From assembly GCA_050246475.1 (NCBI GenBank), contig JBFWVZ010000005.1, forward strand, positions 214,097 to 278,096: 64,000 bases of DNA, written 5' to 3'. This document shows positions 7,287-15,245 of this stretch, in pieces. Made by a program: the position numbers and the translations under genes. Under the pieces are notes generated by a model. That model worked only from the letters and a program-made list of their open reading frames with translations. It made no database searches and was not told the DNA's origin. The DNA is from CADEEL01 sp050246475 (GTDB lineage Bacteria; Pseudomonadota; Alphaproteobacteria; Caulobacterales; Aquidulcibacteraceae). Position 1 is the stretch's first letter. Every line of letters starts with the position of its first letter.

Positions 7287-7514
7287 TTAGTTCACCTCGC
7301 GCCAGCGATCCTTCGCTTCGTCTTCCGTGATGGAGAGACGAACCTTATCATCGACGCGCGCGACGAACGTGAGCGGCAGCGCGTGATGCGAGCCGACTCC
7401 CAGCGAGCGCGTGAGCTTGATGTCTTGGCCGAGAACGTGATCGACCTTGCCGATGTGTTTGCCGTCGGAGCCGACGACTTCCATGTGTTCGCGGATGGCG
7501 CTTGGCTCAACCAT
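7287..7514 (-). CDS. DUF2171 family small protein
   Basis: A 75-residue protein with the DUF2171 pattern: IREHMEVVGSDGKHIGKVDHV at the front and a strand-rich end VDDKVRLSITEDEAK. This resembles a PRC-barrel-like small beta fold. Function unknown. The start is well supported by AAGGAG nine bases upstream. No partner is evident: the neighbours are divergent or convergent. Confidence 0.8.
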   Translation of the reverse strand: MVEPSAIREHMEVVGSDGKHIGKVDHVLGQDIKLTRSLGVGSHHALPLTFVARVDDKVRLSITEDEAKDRWREVN

Positions 7515-7614
7515 AAGTCAAATCTCCTTGATGGCGCCGCCCATGTGCGGCGCCTGTTGCCGTTGAACGGCGCGCGGCTTGTTTCGTTCCCCTTGAAAGC
7601 AGTAAGGATTTGAC

Positions 7615-8211
7615 ATGCTCACGCTCTTTCACGCGCCGCGCTCGCGCTCCTCGCGCATCATCTGGCTGCTCGAGGAACTAGGCGCGCCTTACGAACTCAA
7701 GATATCGAACATCCGCCGCGGCGACGGCTCGGGCGCCGTCGAGGAAACGAACCCGCATCCGCACGGCAAAGTGCCCGCGATCGTGCATGACGGCGTGCCC
7801 GTGTTCGAATCCGCGGCGATATGCACGTACCTCACCGATGCGTTCCCCGCGAACCGCATCGGGCCGCAAGTCGGCGATCCCAAGCGCGGGCCGTACCTCA
7901 CGTGGCTCGCGTACTACACCGGCGTGCTTGAGCCGGCGTTCATGTCCAAATTCATGAACATCACACCGCCGCGCGGGACGGCCGGCTGGGTGGTCGTTGA
8001 AGAAGCGATGGAGCATGTGAACGCCGCGCTGGAGAAGGGCCCCTGGCTGCTTGGCGATACGTTCTCGGCGGCGGATGTGCTTTACGGCTCGACGTTCGCG
8101 CTCTTCCTCGGCAATCCGATGCTGCCGGAAACGCCGCCGCTGCGCGCATACGTCGATCGCTGCGCGGCGCGGCCGGCTTATCAGCGCGCGGCGGCGAAGG
8201 AGGAAGGCTGA
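7615..8211 (+). CDS. Glutathione S-transferase family protein
   Basis: A 198-residue cytosolic GST. The N-terminal thioredoxin-like domain starts MLTLFHAPRSRSSRIIWLLEE and contains the cis-proline/glutathione-binding region HGKVPAIVHDGVPVFESAAI. The C-terminal all-helical domain includes LLGDTFSAADVLYGSTFAL, the usual N-capping motif. Glutathione is the expected cosubstrate; the second substrate is unknown. The stop shares a base with the next start (TGATG), so a DUF4169 protein is translationally coupled. Confidence 0.9.
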   Translation: MLTLFHAPRSRSSRIIWLLEELGAPYELKISNIRRGDGSGAVEETNPHPHGKVPAIVHDGVPVFESAAICTYLTDAFPANRIGPQVGDPKRGPYLTWLAYYTGVLEPAFMSKFMNITPPRGTAGWVVVEEAMEHVNAALEKGPWLLGDTFSAADVLYGSTFALFLGNPMLPETPPLRAYVDRCAARPAYQRAAAKEEG

Positions 8212-8390
8212 TGGCCGAGATCGTCAATCTCCGGCGCGTTAAGAAAGCCAAGGGCCGCGCGGAGGCCGAAGCAAAAGCGGAAGCGAACCGCATCGCGCAT
8301 GGGCGCACGAAGGCGGAGAAGAAGCTGAGCGCGGCCGAGAAGAAGCGCGAGGCAGCCAAGCTCGACGCGCACAAGCGCGAGAACGACTAG
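8211..8390 (+). CDS. DUF4169 family small charged protein
   Basis: A 59-residue, highly charged protein beginning MAEIVNLRRVKKAKGRAEAE and continuing as an Ala/Lys/Glu-rich helix to KRENDstop. The AEIVNLRRxRK opening is typical of DUF4169, a family found in alphaproteobacteria. The composition suggests one long helix or coiled coil. Its ATG overlaps the GST stop by one base. Function is unknown. Confidence 0.85.
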   Translation: MAEIVNLRRVKKAKGRAEAEAKAEANRIAHGRTKAEKKLSAAEKKREAAKLDAHKREND

Positions 8391-8391
8391 C

Positions 8392-8913
8392 CTATTGCAG
8401 CAATTCGCTGGATTGCTGTTCAACCGCCGGCGGATCTGCGCCCCGCTCGGCGCTCTCGCCCGCGGCGGGCGGGTCGAGATCGGAACCCACGCCGGTGCGC
8501 GTGCCGCATAGGGGCTCCTCCGCGTAGGCCGGCGCCGGTGCGTTGGCGCGCGGCAGCGTGAATTCGATCGGCACACGCATCGGTCCGCCGTTGCGATCGC
8601 GCCATTGCGCGGCCGAAGCGGGCGTCAGCCGGATGAGCGAGGAAACCTCCCGCGCCGCGTCGCCAAAGCCCAGGCCTTCGGGCGCCTCGCTCACCGCCGC
8701 GCACGCGAGCGTTCCCGTGGAGCGCACGAGGCAGCAAAGCAGCACGCGGCCCTCCTGGCGTTCCTCAAGCGCGGCATGTGGATAGGCCGATTGGATATCC
8801 TCGGGCGTGGGACGCGAGCGGAATTGCAGCGGCGCATCGACGGTCACGTCCTGCGCGGCGCCGGACGCGGCAAGGCACGTCGCCGCAAAGATTACCGCCA
8901 ACACTCGACGCAT
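8392..8913 (-). CDS. Secreted protein with a TonB C-terminal-like domain
   Basis: A 173-residue protein with a signal peptide (MRRVLAVIFAATCLAASGAA) and a periplasmic domain whose pattern matches TonB C-terminal domains: SAYPHAALEERQEGRVLLCCLV, STGTLACAAVSEAPEGLGFGDAA, and a closing PMRVPIEFTL strand. There is no N-terminal membrane anchor of the TonB type, so it is a stand-alone TonB-like fold rather than an energy transducer. The tail is Ala/Pro/Glu-rich and probably disordered. It converges with the DUF4169 gene with a one-base gap. Confidence 0.7.
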   Translation of the reverse strand: MRRVLAVIFAATCLAASGAAQDVTVDAPLQFRSRPTPEDIQSAYPHAALEERQEGRVLLCCLVRSTGTLACAAVSEAPEGLGFGDAAREVSSLIRLTPASAAQWRDRNGGPMRVPIEFTLPRANAPAPAYAEEPLCGTRTGVGSDLDPPAAGESAERGADPPAVEQQSSELLQ

Positions 8914-8961
8914 AGAAAAGGGCTCCGCCTCCCCCCGCGCGCTGTTGTAACATCAACGTGA

Positions 8962-9174
8962 ATGGCGCGACTACACAAACGCTCACTGCGAATTGCGGGC
9001 CACCGCACATCGCTTGCCCTCGAGGCTGAATTTTGGGCGGCGCTGGAGGAAATTGCGGCGCGCGACGGATTAACGCTAACCGCGCTCGTCGCGCAGGTTG
9101 ACGCAGGGCGCGCCGAACGCGGGCTTGCGTCGGCCCTGCGTGTTTACGCGCTCTGTGCGCTCGCTCAGCGCTGA
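8962..9174 (+). CDS. Ribbon-helix-helix domain protein
   Basis: A 70-residue protein reading KRSLRIAGHRTSLALEAEFW, then LEEIAARDGLTLTALVAQVD. The first strand followed by two helices is the pattern of ribbon-helix-helix proteins found in many alphaproteobacteria (the SLRIAGHRTSLxLE type). These are usually annotated as arylsulfatase-regulator-like or DNA-binding proteins; the real target is unknown. Its last codons overlap the 3' end of the TIR gene on the other strand by 10 bases. Confidence 0.75.
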   Translation: MARLHKRSLRIAGHRTSLALEAEFWAALEEIAARDGLTLTALVAQVDAGRAERGLASALRVYALCALAQR

Positions 9175-10235
9175 TAGAGCGCCACTGCATAGAAACAGGG
9201 CGCCACCGTGCAGCGCGCCATGATCGCATTGACGGAGAACTGGCCTTGCGTCCCCGCCGGCAGCGAGACGAGCGGCGTTGCGTCTCCGCCGCGATCCTGC
9301 GCAACGATCTGCCCCGATGCGTCTGTCACGGTCAGATCGAAATCGCGGCAATCGTTGTCGCACACGCCGACGATGCGAATATCGCTGCCTGGAACGAGTG
9401 TGAGCGGGATCGCTTCGGAAGCGCCGTTTTGCAGCTGGCTGTAGTGGGCTTGGCCCTGCATCTGGAAACCCTGGCCGCTCAGCGATTGCTGCGCGCGTTC
9501 GAGGCGGGTCTGAATCTGTGTCGCGTAATCGCCTTGCACCGGTGCGTTGCCGCCGCCCATTCCGCCCCCGGCGATCGCGGCGAAGATGAAGAAGAGGACG
9601 ACGGCGGCGGCGACGAGCCCGCCGATCAGCACCAGCGGATGGATGCCGCCCTTCGGCGGCGCGCCAGGATGCGAAGGTGAGAGCGGCGGTGGCGCGGCCG
9701 CGGCCGGAGGCGGCGGCGCAGGCGCGCTCATCGCGGGTTGGATGCGCGGCGGCGGAGGCGGAGGCGGTGGCGCGGACGCGGCCGGAGGCGGCGGCGCGAC
9801 GGGCGGCGGCGCCGGCTCTGGCTCAGCCGCGGGCGGACGCGCGCGGTTGACCGCGTTGCGCACCGCTTGGATCAAACGCTCCCAATGAATGTGCCCGCTG
9901 GTCTGGCCTTGCCAGTCCGAGAGATTGGCTGCCTGCACTTCGCCGAAGCCGAATGGCGGCTGCGAGGCGTCAAGCGAAGCGGGGATGAGCTTGCCGCGCT
10001 CGCGGCCCATGCGCGCTTCCTCGCGCACCCATTGCGACTTGGTGGAGTGCTGGCTCCACAGCACGATCACCGCCGCGCAACTCGCCAGCTTCTCTTCGAT
10101 GTAATCGGCCCAGGTCTGGCCGGGTGGAATGTCGGGATCCCAGAAAACGTCGAAGCCGGCGGCCTGCATCCCGCGCGCGACCTGCTCGGCGCGCTCGCGG
10201 TCTTCACGCGCATAGGAAATGAAGAGATCGGCCAT
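9165..10235 (-). CDS. Membrane-anchored TIR domain protein with a PPC-like C-terminal domain
   Basis: A 356-residue protein in four parts. Residues 1-130: a TIR domain (MADLFISYAREDRERAEQVA, FDVFWDPDIPPG, AAVIVLWSQHS) that keeps the putative catalytic glutamate at E73 in WVREE, so NAD hydrolysis is possible. Residues 135-205: a Pro/Ala-rich linker. Then one membrane segment (HPLVLIGGLVAAAVVLFFIF). Residues 240-356: a beta-rich domain with paired cysteines (VGVCDNDCRDFDLTV, ARCTVAPCFYAVALYQR), like pre-peptidase C-terminal folds and homologous to the secreted protein at 16088-16543. The TIR part should face the cytoplasm and the other domain the periplasm. It is the last gene of a minus-strand envelope set. 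Confidence 0.85.
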   Translation of the reverse strand: MADLFISYAREDRERAEQVARGMQAAGFDVFWDPDIPPGQTWADYIEEKLASCAAVIVLWSQHSTKSQWVREEARMGRERGKLIPASLDASQPPFGFGEVQAANLSDWQGQTSGHIHWERLIQAVRNAVNRARPPAAEPEPAPPPVAPPPPAASAPPPPPPPPRIQPAMSAPAPPPPAAAAPPPLSPSHPGAPPKGGIHPLVLIGGLVAAAVVLFFIFAAIAGGGMGGGNAPVQGDYATQIQTRLERAQQSLSGQGFQMQGQAHYSQLQNGASEAIPLTLVPGSDIRIVGVCDNDCRDFDLTVTDASGQIVAQDRGGDATPLVSLPAGTQGQFSVNAIMARCTVAPCFYAVALYQR

Positions 10236-10308
10236 TCGCCCCTCGCTTGGTCGAATCCGGGTTTACCAACCCGCTTCCGGCGATGCGAGGGGCGTTTCCG
10301 CGTACGGC

Positions 10309-10698
10309 TCACTCGCCGCCGAACATGCGGTAATAGGCGTTGCGGCGCACGGCTTGGGCGTCGCGGCGCACGCGGAGCGTGCGATCCGGCGGCTCGGGCG
10401 GCAGCGGCTGGGGATTGAGCGCCACGGCGCCCAAGCGATCCGGTGGCTCCGGCGGCAGCGGCTGTGGATTGAGCAGCACTTCCGGCGGCGGGCCGGGCGG
10501 CAAAGGCTGCGGGTTGAGCGTGACAAAGCGGCTGCGATCCGGCGGCTCGGGCGGGAGAGGCTGGGGATTGAGCGCGACGGCTTGATGGCGGCTGAACGCG
10601 CTTGCGCCGGTGAAGCTTTGCGCATGCGCGCTGGCGGCGGCGGCGCTGGTCAAGACGAGCGCGAGCGCGGCGACGCGCAGGCCAATTGAGAACGACAT
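10309..10698 (-). CDS. Secreted protein with four LNPQPLPP repeats
   Basis: A 129-residue protein with a signal peptide (ending near SAHAQS) followed by four copies of a 12-18 residue unit built on LNPQPLPP, most continuing EPPDR. The repeat region is proline-rich and should form an extended, polyproline-like rod; the C-terminal 30 residues are basic (RVRRDAQAVRRNAYY). I know the LNPQPLPP motif from other secreted hypothetical proteins but not a function for it. It lies between a lipoprotein gene and the TIR gene in the same direction. Confidence 0.75.
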   Translation of the reverse strand: MSFSIGLRVAALALVLTSAAAASAHAQSFTGASAFSRHQAVALNPQPLPPEPPDRSRFVTLNPQPLPPGPPPEVLLNPQPLPPEPPDRLGAVALNPQPLPPEPPDRTLRVRRDAQAVRRNAYYRMFGGE

Positions 10699-10783
10699 GG
10701 GACGATCCTTGTGCGGCGACGCGGACGGAGACGGGCGTCGTGCTCAGATCATCATGGGTGTTTCAGCGCGGCAGCGACCAAGG

Positions 10784-11203
10784 TCACTCGGCGGGAAGAT
10801 CGCCGCAGCGGACGAGCGTGATCGGCGCGCTCCAGGGCCCCTGCTCGACGCGCATGCGATCGCCTTGGCCTTCCAGGCGCAGCACGATGGTGTGCTCTTC
10901 CGGCGGCGCCTGCGCCACGCAGCTGGCGTTGACGTCGTAGCCGTTCGTGACGGCGAGAACGTGATTGAACGTGCAGCTCACTTCGCCCTGCGTGGCGATT
11001 CCATCCGCGCGGAATTCCCAGGCGGGATCGGCGCACATCGCTTCGCTTGCCGCCCAAAGGCCGATGAACCGATACGGTTCGGGCGCTTGCTCAACCGGCG
11101 CCGGCGTTGCGCTTGGCGCCGCTTGGGGCGCGGGGGCGCTCGGCTCACCGCAAGCAGCAAGCGCCAGCAGCGCCATCGGAATGAGATGTCTCAACGCTCT
11201 CAC
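10784..11203 (-). CDS. Small lipoprotein of unknown function
   Basis: A 139-residue protein with a lipoprotein signal, MRALRHLIPMALLALAAC, the lipidated cysteine being C18. It is followed by an Ala/Pro-rich spacer and a compact domain (FIGLWAASEAMCADPAWEFRADGIAT, then CTFNHVLAVTNGYDVNASCV) that resembles small beta-barrel lipoproteins with one or two disulfides. Probably inserted in the outer membrane facing the periplasm. Its ATG overlaps the stop of the upstream membrane protein gene by 4 bases. Confidence 0.8.
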   Translation of the reverse strand: MRALRHLIPMALLALAACGEPSAPAPQAAPSATPAPVEQAPEPYRFIGLWAASEAMCADPAWEFRADGIATQGEVSCTFNHVLAVTNGYDVNASCVAQAPPEEHTIVLRLEGQGDRMRVEQGPWSAPITLVRCGDLPAE

Positions 11204-11400
11204 GCGCGCGGCAGCGGCGTCGGCAAATCCGGCAGGTCCGGCCGCTCGATCACCGGGCGCGGGGCCTCAACGGTTTGCATCAAATCGAGCCCTTGGCCCA
11301 CGTAGACCGAGTACGCAATGAAAAGGGCGACCACGATCAGCGCGCCCATCAGGAACGCGAACCAAGGCGTTGAGCCGCCGGAAGAATGGGAATGCGCCAT
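11200..11400 (-). CDS. Small single-pass membrane protein
   Basis: A 66-residue protein beginning MAHSHSSGGSTPWFAFLMGA, with one membrane helix (FLMGALIVVALFIAYSVYVG) and a short proline-rich tail. An upstream in-frame ATG at 11424 would add eight basic residues; the ATG at 11400 gives a more natural membrane protein start. Its stop overlaps the lipoprotein start by 4 bases, so it leads a possible four-gene unit ending with the TIR gene. Function unknown. Confidence 0.7.
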   Translation of the reverse strand: MAHSHSSGGSTPWFAFLMGALIVVALFIAYSVYVGQGLDLMQTVEAPRPVIERPDLPDLPTPLPRA

Positions 11401-11475
11401 CTTCTGCCTCCTTCGCCCATCCAATGCGCCCCGGCGCGCGAGGTTCCTTTAGGAGGCGCCTGAACGGGCTGATTT

Positions 11476-11490
11476 GTTCGCTTTTCGTGC
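11476..11490 (+). promoter_or_regulatory. Possible LexA box upstream of the helicase gene
   Basis: GTTC-N7-GTGC lies 31-45 bases before the start of the helicase gene. It differs by one base from the alphaproteobacterial LexA operator GTTC-N7-GTTC. SOS control of a UvrD-type helicase would be sensible, but one half-site mismatch leaves this uncertain. Confidence 0.35.
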
Positions 11491-11520
11491 TACATAGAGG
11501 CGGACCCTGCTCGAATCAGA

Positions 11521-13911
11521 ATGACTGAGCTCCCCATCTCTCAGCGCGCGATGGCGCGCCCGCCGTTCATGGACGGGCTCAATCCAGAGCAACGCGAAGC
11601 CGTCGAAACGCTCGATGGGCCGGTGCTGGTGCTATCCGGCGCCGGCACGGGCAAGACGCGCGTGCTGACGACGCGGCTCGCGAACCTGCTGGCCACCGGG
11701 CGCGCGAAGCCCTGGCAGGTTCTGGCCGTCACCTTCACGAACAAGGCCGCGCGCGAGATGCGCGAGCGCGTCGAGAAATTGCTCGGTCCCGGCGGCGGCG
11801 GCATTCCCTGGCTCGGGACGTTTCACTCGATCAGCGCACAGATGCTGCGCCGCCAGCACGCCGAGCTCGTGGGTCTCAAACCCAATTTCACAATTCTCGA
11901 TACTGACGATCAGATCAGGCTGCTGAAGCAGCTCATCGAAGCCGAGAACATCGACGAGAAGCGTTGGCCCGCGCGCGCGCTCGCGGGGATCATTGACGGC
12001 TGGAAGAACCGCGCGCTCACGCCGGACCGCGTGCCGAAGCAGGACGCCTACCTCTTCGCCGAGGGCAAGGGCTTGAAGCTCTACGCCGCCTATCAGGCGC
12101 GCCTGCAGATTCTGAATTGCTGCGATTTCGGCGATCTGCTGATGCACATGATCTCGATCTTCCAGAACCATCCGGATGTGCTCGCCGAGTATCACCGCAA
12201 GCTGACGTATCTGATGGTGGACGAGTATCAGGACACCAACGTCGCCCAGTATCTCTGGCTGCGTTTGCTGGCGCAGGGTTCACAGAACTTGTGCGTTGTC
12301 GGAGACGACGATCAGAGCATCTATGGCTGGCGCGGCGCGGAGGTAGACAACATTCTCCGCTTCGAGCGCGATTTTCCGGGCGCCAAAGTCATCCGGCTGG
12401 AGCGCAATTACCGCTCAACCGGACACATCCTCGCGGCCGCCTCACATCTTATCTCCAACAACCGCGCGCGCCTCGGCAAGACGCTCTTCACCGACGACGA
12501 TCTGGGCGAACGCGTGAAAGTGCGCGGCGTGTGGGACGGGGACGCCGAAGCGCGGCTCATCGCGGACGACATCGAGAGCTTCGTGCAAAGCCGACGCAAA
12601 CATGCGGAGTGCGCGGTGCTGGTGCGCGCGGCCTGGCAGATGCGCGCGTTCGAAGAGCGCTTCCTGATGCTGCGCATCCCCTACAAGGTCATCGGCGGCC
12701 CGCGCTTCTTCGAGCGCGCGGAGATCCGCGACGCGCACGCCTATCTGCGGCTCATCCGGTCGGAGGATGACGATCTCGCCTTCGAGCGGATCGTCAATCA
12801 GCCCAAACGCGGCATCGGCGACGGCACGGTGCAGAAGCTCCACGCTTACGCCGCCAAGGCGCCGCCGCGCTTTATCACCGACAACGGGCCCCTCTTCGAT
12901 GGCGAGACGGGCGAGATCGTTCCGGAAGAGCCGCCGATCTCCGGGCGCCACCGCACCTTGACCCAGTCGGCCCGCGAAATGGTGCTGACGGACGAACTGC
13001 CTTTGAAGGCGCGCACCGCGCTGCGCGCATTCCTTTCCGACATGGATCGCTGGCGTGACCGGGCCCCCAGCATCTCGCACATCGATCTCGCCGAAATCGT
13101 ATTGGACGAGTCCGGCTACACGGACATGCTCAAGGCGGATAAGTCGCCGCAAGCGCAGACGAAGCTCGAAAACCTCAAAGAGCTCGTGCAGAGCATGGGG
13201 CAGTTCGAAACGCTGGAAGCCTATCTCGAGCACGTCGCGCTCGTCCTCGACATCGAAGCCGAAGGCGGCGGAGACGAAGTGCAGCTCTCGACGCTCCACG
13301 CCGCGAAGGGGCTCGAATGGCCGCTCGTCTTTCTGCCGGGGTGGGAAGAGCAAGTCTTCCCCTCGCAGCGCGCGATCGACGAAAGCGGCGAGAAGGGTTT
13401 GGAGGAGGAACGCCGCCTCGCATACGTCGGCATCACGCGGGCGCGGGAAAGCGCGCGCATTTCGTTCGCCGCGAATCGGCAGATTTATGGGCGCTGGCAG
13501 AACGTGCTGCCGTCGCGCTTCGTCGATGAACTGCCGCACGCGAATGTCGATGCGATGAGCGAGACGGGCTATGGGCAAACGGCAGGTGTTGGGGATCGGC
13601 GTCTCGACGCCTACGCGCCGGGCGCGGGATTCTCTTCGGGCTATGCGAGCCCTGGGTGGCGGCGTGCGCAGGAGCGCATGAACGCGGGCGAGCCGGCGCC
13701 CCGCGCGCCGATGATCGAAGGCGAAGCGCGCCTCGTCATCAAATCGGGCGACAAGGATCAGCGCTTCGGCATCGGCGAGCGCGTCTTCCATCAGAAGTTC
13801 GGCTATGGGCGCATCCGCGCGGTGGAAGGCAACAAGCTGACGGTCGATTTCGAGAAAGCGGGCGAAAAGCGCGTCATCGACACGTTTGTCATCCCCGCGA
13901 GCGCCGCTTAG
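11521..13911 (+). CDS. ATP-dependent 3'-5' DNA helicase, UvrD/PcrA type
   Basis: A 796-residue superfamily 1A helicase for DNA repair and replication-fork clearance. Motifs in order: Q motif region LNPEQREAVE, Walker A LSGAGTGKTRVLTTRLA (I), TFTNKAAREMRERV (Ia), GTFHSISAQMLRR, VDEYQDTN (II), VVGDDDQSIYGWRGAE (III), LERNYRSTGHIL (IV), LSTLHAAKGLEWPLVFLPGWEE (V) and RRLAYVGITRARE (VI). The C-terminal 50 residues form a Tudor-like tail (FGIGERVFHQKFGYGRIRAV) as in PcrA/UvrD, thought to bind RNA polymerase. A possible LexA box and a GANTC site (11513-11517) lie upstream. Its stop overlaps the convergent gene's stop. Confidence 0.93.
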   Translation: MTELPISQRAMARPPFMDGLNPEQREAVETLDGPVLVLSGAGTGKTRVLTTRLANLLATGRAKPWQVLAVTFTNKAAREMRERVEKLLGPGGGGIPWLGTFHSISAQMLRRQHAELVGLKPNFTILDTDDQIRLLKQLIEAENIDEKRWPARALAGIIDGWKNRALTPDRVPKQDAYLFAEGKGLKLYAAYQARLQILNCCDFGDLLMHMISIFQNHPDVLAEYHRKLTYLMVDEYQDTNVAQYLWLRLLAQGSQNLCVVGDDDQSIYGWRGAEVDNILRFERDFPGAKVIRLERNYRSTGHILAAASHLISNNRARLGKTLFTDDDLGERVKVRGVWDGDAEARLIADDIESFVQSRRKHAECAVLVRAAWQMRAFEERFLMLRIPYKVIGGPRFFERAEIRDAHAYLRLIRSEDDDLAFERIVNQPKRGIGDGTVQKLHAYAAKAPPRFITDNGPLFDGETGEIVPEEPPISGRHRTLTQSAREMVLTDELPLKARTALRAFLSDMDRWRDRAPSISHIDLAEIVLDESGYTDMLKADKSPQAQTKLENLKELVQSMGQFETLEAYLEHVALVLDIEAEGGGDEVQLSTLHAAKGLEWPLVFLPGWEEQVFPSQRAIDESGEKGLEEERRLAYVGITRARESARISFAANRQIYGRWQNVLPSRFVDELPHANVDAMSETGYGQTAGVGDRRLDAYAPGAGFSSGYASPGWRRAQERMNAGEPAPRAPMIEGEARLVIKSGDKDQRFGIGERVFHQKFGYGRIRAVEGNKLTVDFEKAGEKRVIDTFVIPASAA

Positions 13912-14240
13912 TCGTCGTCATCATCATCGTCATCGCCCGAGCGGACAGGGACAGCCGCACGCGTGGGCGCTTGGTCCGCACGCGCAGCATCCGATGGCGC
14001 GGCCCACAAAGGCGACCAATTCGTGTTGCGCTGCTGCGCCGCCGGGGGGACGGCGCCCTTCGCGGCAGGCGGCTGCGCATTCGCCGCTGCGCCCGGATTG
14101 AGGATCGCGGCGGCCGGTGCGGGCAAGGGCAGGTCCGTCAGGCTGGCGAGAGCGAAGGCGCCGAGCCCGAGAAGCCCCGCGGCGCCCGCCGCCAGGATCG
14201 CAACGCCGCCCGCACCGATCGACCGGTTGAGGATTTCCAT
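13908..14240 (-). CDS. Small membrane protein with a poly-aspartate tail
   Basis: About 110 residues from the ATG at 14240 (MEILNRSIGAGGVAILAAGA); an upstream ATG at 14279 would add 13 residues with a less natural, charged start. One or two hydrophobic helices near the N-terminus, then an Ala/Pro-rich extracytoplasmic-looking segment and an unusual C-terminus of eight consecutive aspartates. Gene ends converge with the helicase stop (3-base overlap). Not recognised as a family; the acidic tail could bind divalent metal or simply be a low-complexity drift. Confidence 0.6.
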   Translation of the reverse strand: MEILNRSIGAGGVAILAAGAAGLLGLGAFALASLTDLPLPAPAAAILNPGAAANAQPPAAKGAVPPAAQQRNTNWSPLWAAPSDAARADQAPTRAAVPVRSGDDDDDDDD

Positions 14241-14322
14241 GATCGCCTCCCCGCGCCTTACGGCGGTTCGATTTGTCATCCCGCGCTCGGCCCATTAATT
14301 GGATCACGTGGGAGGACAATCA

Positions 14323-15186
14323 ATGAAAAATGCCGCCATCGCGCTTCTGAGCGCGCTCGCGCTTGGGGCATGCGCGCAGTCACAGACTGCCTCGGCGCCC
14401 GCGGAACAGGCCGCATCCGTGCGGCTCTATGCGATGAATTGCGGCGAGCTCAACGTATCGAACGCGGATGCGTTCGCCGATGACGGCTCATACGCGGGGG
14501 TGCAGCGCCGCTTCGTCGTGCCGTGCTACCTGATCCGCCATCCCCAAGGCGATCTCATCTGGGACACCGGCCTTCCCGACGCGCTCGCGCTGCTGCCGGA
14601 CGGGCGCACGACGCCGATCGGCCACATGCGAATGGCGCGCACGCTTGCCAGCCAGCTTGCAGAACTCGGCTTGACGCCGGCCGACATCGAGTTCCTCTCG
14701 GTGTCGCACAGCCACGTCGATCATATTGGCAATGGCGGTCTCTTTGCGCAATCAACCTGGATCGTCGATCCTGACGAGCGCGCGCATGCGTTCCGCGATG
14801 CAGCGCGCGCGGATACGGAATCCTTCTCCTTCTATTCGGCGTTGGAGAACGCGCAGACGCGCCTCATCGAAGGCGACGCGCCGCATGACGTGTTCGGCGA
14901 CGGCAGCGTCCAGATTGTTCCGACGCCAGGGCACACGCCGGGGCACACGATCCTGCAACTTCGCCTTGCGAATGCGGGCGTCGTCCTGCTGACAGGCGAT
15001 ATGTGGCACTTGGCCGAAAGCCGCGAAGGCCGGCGCGTGCCGCGTTTCAACGTCAATCGCGAACAGACGCTGGCTAGCATGGACCGCATCGAAGCGATTG
15101 CAGCGGCGACGAATGCGCGCGTCGTGCGCGAGCACGTTCCGGAAGATTTCGAGGCGTTGCCGGCGTTCCCCGCGTATCTCGATTGA
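14323..15186 (+). CDS. Lipoprotein metallo-beta-lactamase-fold hydrolase (AHL-lactonase-like)
   Basis: A 287-residue protein with a lipoprotein signal (MKNAAIALLSALALGAC, lipidated C17) and an MBL domain. The metal ligands appear as SHSHVDHIGN (HxHxDH), then PTPGHTPGH, and TGDMWH. The order and the QRRFVVPCYLIRHPQGDLIWDTGLPD opening match the N-acyl-homoserine-lactonase-like branch of the family, so quorum-signal or other lactone hydrolysis in the periplasm is a possibility, not established. A good ribosome site (GGGAGG) precedes the ATG at 14323, which decides against the upstream ATG at 14299. Confidence 0.85.
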   Translation: MKNAAIALLSALALGACAQSQTASAPAEQAASVRLYAMNCGELNVSNADAFADDGSYAGVQRRFVVPCYLIRHPQGDLIWDTGLPDALALLPDGRTTPIGHMRMARTLASQLAELGLTPADIEFLSVSHSHVDHIGNGGLFAQSTWIVDPDERAHAFRDAARADTESFSFYSALENAQTRLIEGDAPHDVFGDGSVQIVPTPGHTPGHTILQLRLANAGVVLLTGDMWHLAESREGRRVPRFNVNREQTLASMDRIEAIAAATNARVVREHVPEDFEALPAFPAYLD

Positions 15187-15245
15187 TCGCGCGATTGGCG
15201 CGGCAGCGTGACAGGGCGCGGCGCTTGCGTTAAGCGCCCGCCCCC

